Assembly: GCA_013298445.1 (NCBI GenBank)
Contig: JAAFHQ010000411.1
Span: forward strand, 1-5,695
Reading direction: 5' to 3'
Origin: Chitinophagales bacterium
GTDB lineage: Bacteria; Bacteroidota; Bacteroidia; Chitinophagales; Saprospiraceae
DNA: 5,695 bases
Part shown: positions 1 through 5,416 of the stretch, piece by piece
Layout of the letters: each line of letters begins with the position of its first letter
Position numbering within the stretch: position 1 is the first letter of the stretch
The notes under the pieces: generated by a model
The model's input: the letters and a program-made list of their open reading frames with translations, nothing else
Databases searched by the model: none
Told to the model about the DNA's origin: nothing
Program-made: the position numbers and the translations under genes

Positions 1-595
1 CTTATACAGCAAATTGCAGCGCAAAAACCTCTCGGTAGGTCAAATGAGCAGCGACGTGGAACAGGACCAGCGTGAAGAAACCATGTTGGCGTTCAAAAAC
101 AGCAAAATTGACATCATCGTTGCTACCGACGTAATCAGCCGCGGCATCGACGTGGATGGCATCGACCTGGTGGTCAATTACGATGTGCCCCGCGACCCCG
201 AGGATTACGTACACCGCGTAGGACGTACTGCCCGTGCCGAGCGCAAAGGCGAAGCCATTACACTGGTATCGCCGATGGACCAGCACCGTTTCCGTCGGAT
301 TGAAAAATTGATTGATAAAGACATCGAAAAACTGACTCCACCCAAAAGCCTGGGTGAGGGGCCAGAATATTCACCGAATGCACGCCGGGGCAAAAGCACC
401 GGACCTCACTCGCACCGCCCTGCAGGTGGTCATGGGCAGCATGGTCGGAAAAATCCGGCAGCTCCGGGGAACAGAGAAGGTGGAAATAGCGGTGGCGGTG
501 GCCAACGTAAGAAAAAACCAGGTGGAAACAACCGCTGGGGTAAGCCGAAACCGACAGGGGAACGGACTGAGCCGGGGAGAGATGGGGTGCAGTAG
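1..595 (+). CDS. DEAD-box ATP-dependent RNA helicase, C-terminal part (5' end outside window)
   Basis: This is the C-terminal RecA-like domain of a DEAD-box RNA helicase, a cytoplasmic enzyme that uses ATP to unwind or remodel RNA (ribosome assembly, mRNA turnover). The reading frame is open from base 2 and ends at TAG 593-595, leaving 197 residues in the window. Numbered from the first complete codon, motif V (ATDVISRGID) is at 41-50 and motif VI (HRVGRTARAE, with the arginine finger) at 71-80. The stretch SSDVEQDQREE at 16-26 corresponds to the 'H-x-D-xx-Q-xx-R' region just before motif V, with Ser where His is usual. After about residue 113 the protein turns into a low-complexity tail rich in Gly, Lys, Arg, Pro and Asn (GGNSGGGGQRKKKPGG), probably a disordered RNA-binding extension. 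The N-terminal DEAD domain lies upstream of the window. It resembles the RhlE-like helicases of Bacteroidota, but the exact subfamily cannot be fixed from this fragment. The family call is secure. Confidence 0.93.
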   Translation, partial: LYSKLQRKNLSVGQMSSDVEQDQREETMLAFKNSKIDIIVATDVISRGIDVDGIDLVVNYDVPRDPEDYVHRVGRTARAERKGEAITLVSPMDQHRFRRIEKLIDKDIEKLTPPKSLGEGPEYSPNARRGKSTGPHSHRPAGGHGQHGRKNPAAPGNREGGNSGGGGQRKKKPGGNNRWGKPKPTGERTEPGRDGVQ

Positions 596-623
596 AAGAA
601 ATTACTGACCTCATTTAAACACT

Positions 624-656
624 TAGCCCATTGAAAAGGATATTCTCAATGGGCTA
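624..656. terminator. Bidirectional hairpin terminator between converging genes
   Basis: TAGCCCATTGA (624-634) and TCAATGGGCTA (646-656) form a perfect 11-bp stem around an 11-base loop. It lies 28 bases after the helicase stop codon and about 80 bases beyond the stop of the converging NlpC/P60 gene, the expected place for a shared terminator. On the plus strand it is followed by a moderately T-rich run (TTCTATTGTATAAATTT), with no clean T tract on either strand. The role is inferred from position and structure. Confidence 0.65.
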
Positions 657-737
657 TTCTATTGTATAAATTTAAAGCATTGGCTGAAATTATCCTTTTT
701 TTACAAAAATAGCGGACTTTACTACATTAAGCAAGAC

Positions 738-1613
738 TCAAAACAACTCCGCCTGCACCCCGCTACTCTCCACTTCCGGCATTTCACCAGCACTGACTTT
801 TCGCAAAATCGTTGGCAAAATTCGCTTGATCAGTCGCAGCCGTTTGCTGTAAACCTGACGGGTCTCATCGTAAATGCCATAATGGTCGATCTTGTCGATG
901 CGCACCCCGCCAAAGCAGTGGATGACCTTGCCTTCGGGCATAAGAATACCCACGTGGCTGATGCGGCCCTGGCTATTTTCAAAAAAAGCCAGATCACCAG
1001 CCTGAGCATTCTCGATGAAGTCGATGTTGTCGCCGATTTCGATTTGTTCGGTAGCTTCACGCGGTACTTTGTAGCCGGCCATTTGAAAAACCATTTGCAC
1101 CAGGGCGGGACTGTCCATGCCAAATGGTGAACGACCACCCCAGAGGAAAGGGGTATTCAGGTAACGTTTGGCCAATTTGATGATAAAATCCGCATTGGGT
1201 TGGAAATCTCCAGGAGCAACGGCCTGGCCGCTGAAGGTATAAAACACTTCTCCCAAACGAAAGCGGATGCCGTCAAACTCGGGCAAACGCGCACCCATGG
1301 TGATGGGAATAAAATGATCGGCCCCCATGACAGGTTGTACCAATTCCAGGCTATAGGAAAAATTGGAGTTGAAACGTTCAAATTCGGAAGGAGTGATGGC
1401 TTTGAGTTGGTTGCTTTCTACCCAACCGATAAAATTGTCGCAGGAGGCCCGCACTTTACACCATTGTTTGCCTTTTTCTTCCATGACCTCCACCGTTTCC
1501 CCAAACAACAATTGGGAAACCATCTCACTGCGCTGAGAGGGGGAATGTCGCACTGGCACAACGCTAAGTGGACAAATGGCTAGATGAAGGTGGCGTTTGC
1601 TTTCCAAAGGCAA
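738..1613 (-). CDS. NlpC/P60-family (C40-like) protein with N-terminal SH3-like domain; catalytic Cys replaced by Ser
   Basis: The protein has 291 residues if translated from the TTG at 1613. Residues about 11-72 look like a bacterial SH3 domain (CPLSVVPVRHSP, SQLLFGETVEV, FIGWVESNQL). A second beta-rich linker domain probably follows, then the NlpC/P60 fold from about 140 (ADFIIKLAKRYLNTPFLWGG). Active family members are Cys/His peptidases that cut gamma-D-Glu/diamino-acid bonds in cell-wall peptides. Here the usual DCSG active-site stretch reads DSPA: Ser168 (codon AGT, 1112-1110) replaces the nucleophile. The His positions remain (SHVGI, His220; VIHCFGG, His232). It may therefore be a non-catalytic cell-wall-binding protein. 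No signal peptide or membrane segment is visible. The start is uncertain: there is no in-frame ATG between the upstream stop (1670-1668) and the SH3 domain, so TTG 1613 or TTG 1607 must serve. It ends QAELF. The gene stands alone, convergent with the DEAD-box gene and divergent from the PorP-like gene. The family call is firm; loss of activity is inferred. Confidence 0.88.
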   Translation of the reverse strand: MPLESKRHLHLAICPLSVVPVRHSPSQRSEMVSQLLFGETVEVMEEKGKQWCKVRASCDNFIGWVESNQLKAITPSEFERFNSNFSYSLELVQPVMGADHFIPITMGARLPEFDGIRFRLGEVFYTFSGQAVAPGDFQPNADFIIKLAKRYLNTPFLWGGRSPFGMDSPALVQMVFQMAGYKVPREATEQIEIGDNIDFIENAQAGDLAFFENSQGRISHVGILMPEGKVIHCFGGVRIDKIDHYGIYDETRQVYSKRLRLIKRILPTILRKVSAGEMPEVESSGVQAELF

Positions 1614-1628
1614 TGGATATTCGTGGTC

Positions 1629-1654
1629 GTAGACGCACGGACGTGCGTCTCTAC
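1629..1654. repeat. GC-rich palindromic repeat (REP-like hairpin)
   Basis: AGACGCACG (1631-1639) and CGTGCGTCT (1642-1650) form a perfect 9-bp stem around a GA centre. The right arm continues as CTAC to 1654 and the left arm begins GT at 1629. The left arm looks like the reverse complement of the right arm with an AG dinucleotide lost (GTAG-ACGCACG against GTAGAGACGCACG). It is much more GC-rich than the AT-rich intergenic sequence around it, as expected for a small dispersed palindromic element. It sits 15 bases upstream of the TTG start of the NlpC/P60 gene, inside its predicted mRNA leader. Copy number elsewhere cannot be seen from this window. Confidence 0.6.
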
Positions 1655-1668
1655 ACCTGGTTAACCAT

Positions 1669-1676
1669 CAAAAATA
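1669..1676 (-). promoter_or_regulatory. Candidate -7 box for the NlpC/P60 gene
   Basis: Read on the minus strand the bases are TATTTTTG, a match to the Bacteroidota -7 consensus TAnnTTTG, 55 bases upstream of the TTG at 1613. No convincing -33 TTG was found at the usual spacing. A perfect 10-base palindrome, TGGTTAACCA (1658-1667), lies just downstream, where transcription would start, and could be an operator-like site. The setting is AT-rich, so a chance match is possible. Confidence 0.35.
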
Positions 1677-1759
1677 ATAAAAATTGCTGAATACCGTTGT
1701 GAATGGGGAAAGTAAAAACATAAACTAGCCCCAAATCAGAAAAAGCCAGGTTGATTCAA

Positions 1760-1767
1760 TACTTTTG
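1760..1767 (+). promoter_or_regulatory. Candidate -7 box for the PorP/SprF-like gene
   Basis: TACTTTTG matches the Bacteroidota -7 consensus TAnnTTTG and ends 24 bases before the ATG at 1792, giving a short leader. No clear -33 element was seen. The box overlaps a TTG at 1765 that is in frame with the gene, which argues that this TTG is not the translation start. Confidence 0.45.
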
Positions 1768-1791
1768 CATCCAATTTCAAAGAATACTCCT

Positions 1792-2841
1792 ATGCGAAAA
1801 CACTACGCGATACTAGTTTTGACTATGTTGGTGATCCTTGTGAAACTAGCTGGTCAAGACTCCCATTTTTCCCAGTTTTATTCCTCTCCCTTGTACCTCA
1901 ATCCTGGCCTGACGGGGGCTTTTGATGGCAAATACCGAATTTCCACCATTTATCGTGACCAGGGCCGCAACTTGTTGGACGAACCCTACACCACCTTTTC
2001 GGCAGCAGCAGATTTCCGTTTCGATGTTGGTACCAAGGGTAAAGATGCAGTGGGTTTGGGCATGATCTTTTTAAATGACCGCAGTGCCTCGGTCAATTTT
2101 TACACCAATACCATTGGCGTTTCGGGTGCTTACCATAAGGCGCTCAACCGCTACGGAGATCAATACCTTTCACTGGGTGTGCAATTCGGCATTGGGCAAC
2201 GCAACATCAACTACGAAAACCTGAGTTTTGAGGACCAGTTCAACGGCCAGGATGGGTATACTGATCCTACCGCCGAGGTCTATCCTTTCAATAATTTTGG
2301 TTACGGCGATATCGCAGTGGGCCTCAACTATACCTACGCCCCTGGCGACAAACTGGCCGTTTTTGCCGGAGCAGCCATGCACCACGTGCTGGAGCCCCAG
2401 GTGAGTTTTTATGCAAAAGAAGAGGTAGAAGAACGCCGCAACGACAATCAGTTGTTTCGCAAGTATTCAGCATACGTCAACCTGCAATACCCCATCAACA
2501 ACCGGGTGCAGTTTTCACCCCGCATCCTGGGCTACATTCAAGGGCCACACCTGACGATTAATGCAGGTGGTAACTTCCGTTTTTTGTTGGATGATATTGA
2601 AGGAACGGCCTTACATGTGGGCGGTTGGGTGCGCCCGGTGCGCAATTTCACCAATAAATTTGTACCGGATGCAGTAATCCTGATGACCGGGATTGAGTAC
2701 AATAATTTCTTGATTGGGGTCAGTTATGATGCGCGTTTGGGCAACCTGGCCAGTTCGGGCCGTCGTTTGGGGGCATTGGAAATCTCCCTGGCCTTTTTGG
2801 GGAATTATGACAATGAGACGGTGCTGTGCCCGAAATTTTAG
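1792..2841 (+). CDS. PorP/SprF-family type IX secretion system membrane protein
   Basis: This is a 349-residue outer-membrane beta-barrel protein of the PorP/SprF family, found in Bacteroidota. Family members act with the type IX secretion system, which exports proteins with C-terminal sorting domains and supports gliding, and some anchor cell-surface components. Residues 1-22 are a signal peptide (MRKHY, then a hydrophobic stretch, then KLAGQ). The mature protein opens with the family hallmark HFSQFYSSPLYLNPGLTGAF (25-44), followed by YRISTIYRDQ (48-57). Alternating beta-strand patterns run throughout (GVSGAYHKAL, YLSLGVQFGIG, LAVFAGAAMHHV, FLIGVSYDARL). The chain ends in CPKF, like the Cys-Pro-x-Phe ends common in this family. 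ATG 1792 is preferred over the in-frame TTG at 1765 because it starts exactly at a signal peptide and the TTG lies in the probable promoter. No other type IX genes flank it, so it is likely one of several stand-alone paralogues whose client cannot be named here. Confidence 0.92.
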   Translation: MRKHYAILVLTMLVILVKLAGQDSHFSQFYSSPLYLNPGLTGAFDGKYRISTIYRDQGRNLLDEPYTTFSAAADFRFDVGTKGKDAVGLGMIFLNDRSASVNFYTNTIGVSGAYHKALNRYGDQYLSLGVQFGIGQRNINYENLSFEDQFNGQDGYTDPTAEVYPFNNFGYGDIAVGLNYTYAPGDKLAVFAGAAMHHVLEPQVSFYAKEEVEERRNDNQLFRKYSAYVNLQYPINNRVQFSPRILGYIQGPHLTINAGGNFRFLLDDIEGTALHVGGWVRPVRNFTNKFVPDAVILMTGIEYNNFLIGVSYDARLGNLASSGRRLGALEISLAFLGNYDNETVLCPKF

Positions 2842-2921
2842 AAGGAGGGTAGGATTTTGCGGGCATTTCGAGACTGTCAGAGCTATTAAGTTCTCCGGTA
2901 AAATGCCCAATAGCACCATCA

Positions 2922-4214
2922 TTACCTTCCCTGCATGATTTGATAAAACTCCAAAATCCGTAAATCTGTCAACATGTCTTGTGGCCTGATGCGCTGCCGC
3001 AAGACAATCCCTTCCAGCGTCCGACAACGGCTGAGTGCCACATAGGTTTGACCATGTTCAAAAGCGCCCGTGCCCAGGTCAATGATGACCCGATCGAAGG
3101 TTTTGCCCTGTGCTTTGTGGATGGTGACGGCCCAGGCCAAACGCAAAGGAAATTGGGTGAAAGTTCCGATGACTTCGGACTGGATTTCCTCCGTATTCGC
3201 TGGATCACTTTTGTACCGAATGATTTCCCAGGTCACCGGAGTTACCTCAATTTCTTTCCATTCAAGGCCATTTTCTTCAATCAAAATCTTTAGTGATTCC
3301 TGCTCCAATCCTACAATTTTGCCGATGGTGCCATTCACGTAGCGGCGCTCCGGGTCATTTTTCAACAACATAACCTGGGCCCCCAACTTCAAGGTTAGCG
3401 CAGCCTCTGCGGGGTATTGGGTTGGGTTAAACTCTCCGGTGACTGAAGCCAGGTACTTGCGCTCAGGCTCATCAATTTTGCTGAGTTCACCCTGGTTGAT
3501 GCGGTCGGCGGTGGCGTTGCGGGCACATAGGGTGATGTAAAGTTCTTCGGACTCAAAGTTGGGCTCGTAGCGTTCGTTCAATTCATCCAGGTCGTCCTGG
3601 TCGGCGTGATTGAGGCGAATGGCGTCGAGTAGGCGCAAAAAATGACGATTTTCCTGGCGATATACCTTGCGCAATTCCAGCATTTCCAATTCAAACCCTT
3701 GCCGAAAGATTTGAGCTGAAAAGAAAAAAGCGGACTCGTAGGTAGTGCTAAAAACCTCCAGTTCAAAGTCGCTAGCCACCACGGGCGGCAACTGGAACAT
3801 GTCGCCAAAAAAGACCACCTGCACCCCACCAAAAGGCTCTGGACTATCCCGATTGAGGCGCAGAAAAAAGTCAATGTTGTCCAACATATCCGCCCGGACC
3901 ATCGAAATTTCATCGATAACCAGGACATCCATATTGCGGTAAAGCCGTCGGTCTTTCCGTTTGCTGATTTCGCGGGGAGAGATCAAACGGGGTGGAAAGC
4001 CAAAAAAGGAATGAATGGTTTGCCCCCGTACATTGAGGGCAGCGACTCCGGTGGGCGCCAGGACCACCACTTTTTTGCGGGTGGTATTGCGGTACAATTG
4101 CAGCAGGGTAGACTTACCCGTTCCCGCCCGGCCGGTGATGAACAGGTTTTTGCCCTCTTTTTCGATCAGATCGAGCGCATTTTTGAAGTCGCTATTCAGT
4201 TCCAGTGCTTTCAT
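2922..4214 (-). CDS. PIF1/RecD-like superfamily 1B DNA helicase (compact form)
   Basis: This 430-residue ATP-driven DNA helicase is probably a 5'-3' enzyme of the Pif1/RecD group, acting on replication or repair intermediates in the cytoplasm. In order one sees Walker A GRAGTGKST (28-36), motif Ia VVLAPTGVAALNVRGQTIHS (50-69), Walker B VIDEIS (99-104) running into the Pif1-signature-like MVRADMLDNIDFFLR, motif III FFGDMFQLPPV (135-145), motif V TIHKAQGKTFDRVIID (364-379) and motif VI YVALSRCR (391-398). Between about 180 and 350 lie the segments of domain 2, including an SH3-like insertion near NGTIGKIVGLEQ (294-305). It is short for the family: no HRDC or other C-terminal domain follows, and it stops 32 residues after motif VI. 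The ATG at 4214-4212 shares its A with the TGA of the upstream DUF72 gene (TGATG), which decides the start over the TTG one codon earlier and implies translational coupling. No separate promoter was seen. The gene converges on the PorP-like gene with an 80-base gap. Confidence 0.93.
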   Translation of the reverse strand: MKALELNSDFKNALDLIEKEGKNLFITGRAGTGKSTLLQLYRNTTRKKVVVLAPTGVAALNVRGQTIHSFFGFPPRLISPREISKRKDRRLYRNMDVLVIDEISMVRADMLDNIDFFLRLNRDSPEPFGGVQVVFFGDMFQLPPVVASDFELEVFSTTYESAFFFSAQIFRQGFELEMLELRKVYRQENRHFLRLLDAIRLNHADQDDLDELNERYEPNFESEELYITLCARNATADRINQGELSKIDEPERKYLASVTGEFNPTQYPAEAALTLKLGAQVMLLKNDPERRYVNGTIGKIVGLEQESLKILIEENGLEWKEIEVTPVTWEIIRYKSDPANTEEIQSEVIGTFTQFPLRLAWAVTIHKAQGKTFDRVIIDLGTGAFEHGQTYVALSRCRTLEGIVLRQRIRPQDMLTDLRILEFYQIMQGR

Positions 4215-4216
4215 CA
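4212..4216 (-). promoter_or_regulatory. TGATG stop-start overlap (translational coupling)
   Basis: On the minus strand the DUF72 stop TGA (4216-4214) and the helicase start ATG (4214-4212) share one base. Such overlaps usually let the same ribosome reinitiate and keep the two products in a fixed ratio. No strong Shine-Dalgarno is visible in front of the ATG. Confidence 0.8.
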
Positions 4217-5131
4217 AAACAGGCTCATTTGACCAGCGGCATCCGTCGTGATTTTTTCTGGCCCTCGGGCCACAATTTCAGGAAAGGGCAACAGGGATTG
4301 GTGTAAATAGGCCGCCAATTCAGGCGCCAGCAGGTTATCGGGTTCATGGGTGAAAAAATACACCTCCTGCAAACCCGCCTCATGCCAGCTTCGCAAACGG
4401 GGAATCCAATCCTGAATGCGGCTGTAATCGCTCGGATGTAGGGCATTGCCCACAAAGCGGATCATCGCCACCGCCGAAGTCAGGTGCATGTGCAACACAT
4501 CGCGCCGCCCCGCTACATCGGTGAGTACGGTGCCGATGCCTGCCTTGGCCAGCAGGCCGAAGGCTTTTTCCCGTTCATCGGCAGCGCCTTCAAACCAGGA
4601 CTCGTGGCGCATTTCCACATTCAGCGGGAGTTCTTTGGGCCAACGTTCGACAAAGCGCTCCAGGATTCCTGCTTGTTGCAGACCAAAATGGGGCGGAAGT
4701 TGTAAAAAGCAGGCCCCCAGTTTTTCCTCCAACTGTGCCGTGACTTCACAAAAATTGAGAAAAAGCGGATTGCTGATGCCCAAATCCCGACTGTGACTCA
4801 GGATTTGTGGGATTTTTGGGCAAAAACGAAAATCAGCGGGGGTATCTTTTTTCCAGTTCTGGATTTGCTCTGGACTGGGGATGCGGTAATGGGTCGTATT
4901 CAGCTCAATGGTATTGAATTGTTTGCCGTAGGCCCGCAAAAAACCTTCCGGTTTGGTACCCGCTGGATAATAAGAACCCACCCATTCTTTCATCGACCAA
5001 CCCGTGCAGCCAATGTAGAAGTGGAATTTTTCAGACTTGTTGTACTTTCGCAGCGTTTCAGCAGTGCCAGAGGCATCCTCGGGCAAACTAAAATCGACTT
5101 TGCTGATGTCAGGGAGTTTCCCAAATTCCAT
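4214..5131 (-). CDS. DUF72 (YecE-like) TIM-barrel protein with C-terminal QMSLF
   Basis: This is a 305-residue member of the DUF72/YecE family, a TIM-barrel fold whose biochemical reaction is not established. Family signatures seen: FYIGCTGWSMKEWVGSYYP (38-56), FNTIELNTTHYRIPS (72-86), FRFCPKIPQILSH (101-113), FLQLPPHFG (142-150), NVEMRHESWF (171-180), MIRFVGNALHPSD (223-235) and VYFFTHEPDN (257-266). The N-terminus MEFGKLPDISKVDFSLPED fits the version of the family seen in Bacteroidota, so ATG 5131 is preferred. The frame also offers a GTG at 5152, but that lies inside the inverted repeat of the neighbouring element. The last five residues, QMSLF, match the pattern of beta-sliding-clamp binding peptides (QxxLF). 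The gene is the first of a two-gene operon and overlaps the PIF1-like helicase start by one base, which supports a DNA-metabolism role, though this is inference. Its upstream region is occupied by the repeat element from 5149 on. Confidence 0.92.
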   Translation of the reverse strand: MEFGKLPDISKVDFSLPEDASGTAETLRKYNKSEKFHFYIGCTGWSMKEWVGSYYPAGTKPEGFLRAYGKQFNTIELNTTHYRIPSPEQIQNWKKDTPADFRFCPKIPQILSHSRDLGISNPLFLNFCEVTAQLEEKLGACFLQLPPHFGLQQAGILERFVERWPKELPLNVEMRHESWFEGAADEREKAFGLLAKAGIGTVLTDVAGRRDVLHMHLTSAVAMIRFVGNALHPSDYSRIQDWIPRLRSWHEAGLQEVYFFTHEPDNLLAPELAAYLHQSLLPFPEIVARGPEKITTDAAGQMSLF

Positions 5132-5148
5132 GGTCGGGTAAACTTTTA

Positions 5149-5350
5149 CCACTCTATTGGACTTTTTGCTCGGAGGACATCAATTGCCCCTGGCTTCAGC
5201 CTGGGGGTATGGGAGCCCCTCGGATTTTGGCTTTAGACCTGACTTGACAATTAAGGCTTGGGCTAAAGCCCGATCAAAAGGGGAAAACTGATCCACGCGC
5301 TAAAGCACGTGGCAATTGATGTCCTTCGAGCAAAATGTCCATTAGTGTGC
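5149..5350. mobile_element. MITE-like non-coding element with 39-bp inverted ends and 6-bp flanking repeat
   Basis: Bases 5150-5188 and the reverse complement of 5311-5349 agree at 35 of 39 positions (differences at 5153, 5157, 5163 and 5173). The inner 15 bases (AGGACATCAATTGCC) are identical. Just outside the ends, CTTTTA occurs on both sides as a direct repeat (5143-5148 and 5351-5356), as expected of a target-site duplication. The interior carries several short hairpins and no plausible gene. Long inverted ends, a flanking duplication, small size and no transposase make it a miniature inverted-repeat transposable element or REP-cluster type insertion, presumably moved by an enzyme encoded elsewhere. 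It fills most of the divergent region between the DUF72 operon and the bioF-like gene. The family is not recognised. The 6-bp duplication is AT-rich and could be coincidental; the inverted repeat itself is certain. Confidence 0.72.
5187..5312. repeat. Cluster of short GCT(AA)AGC-type hairpins inside the element
   Basis: Three hairpins share a small core. CCCC-T-GGCT-TC-AGCC-T-GGGG (5187-5206) has one T/T mismatch. GGGCT-AA-AGCCC (5260-5271) is perfect. CCACG-C-GCT-AA-AGC-A-CGTGG (5293-5312) has one C/A mismatch. A fourth, degenerate relative is GGCTTTAGACC (5229-5239). The first and third sit at the inner edges of the two inverted ends, slightly overlapping them. Repeated hairpins with a common loop core but different stems resemble REP/BIME clusters. 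Confidence 0.6.
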
Positions 5351-5402
5351 CTTTTAACAAATGAATCAGTAAAGTTAACGCTTTGTTCAGTAGAAAAGGA
5401 AG

Positions 5403-5408
5403 AAAGGG
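5403..5408 (+). promoter_or_regulatory. Purine-rich ribosome-binding site candidate for the bioF-like gene
   Basis: AAAGGG ends 8 bases before ATG 5417 and lies in a longer purine run (AAGGAAGAAAGGG, 5396-5408). It supports that ATG over the internal ATGs at codons 11 and 12. Strong Shine-Dalgarno signals are not the rule in Bacteroidota, so its importance is uncertain. Confidence 0.4.
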
Positions 5409-5416
5409 ATTTGCAA

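Noticed and set aside
354..608. Overlapping open frames across the DEAD-box helicase tail, on both strands
   Set aside because: They are out-of-frame products of the low-complexity GC-rich tail, with no independent support.
1765..1791. TTG at 1765 as start of the PorP-like gene
   Set aside because: It overlaps the candidate -7 box, and the nine added residues would sit before a well-formed signal peptide that begins at ATG 1792.
2861..2908. Inverted repeat GGGCATTT/AAATGCCC between the PorP-like and helicase genes
   Set aside because: The 8-bp stem has a 32-base loop and no T-run, too weak to call a terminator, although the location between converging genes would fit.
2611..3027. Minus-strand open frame spanning the PorP 3' end and helicase 3' end
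   Set aside because: It overlaps two well-supported genes, one antisense and one in a different frame, and has no recognisable motif.
2979..4251. Plus-strand open frames opposite the PIF1-like helicase
   Set aside because: Antisense shadows; the minus-strand frame carries every helicase motif in order.
4446..5236. Long plus-strand open frames opposite the DUF72 gene
   Set aside because: They are antisense to a gene with clear family motifs, have no recognisable domains, and arise from its codon bias.
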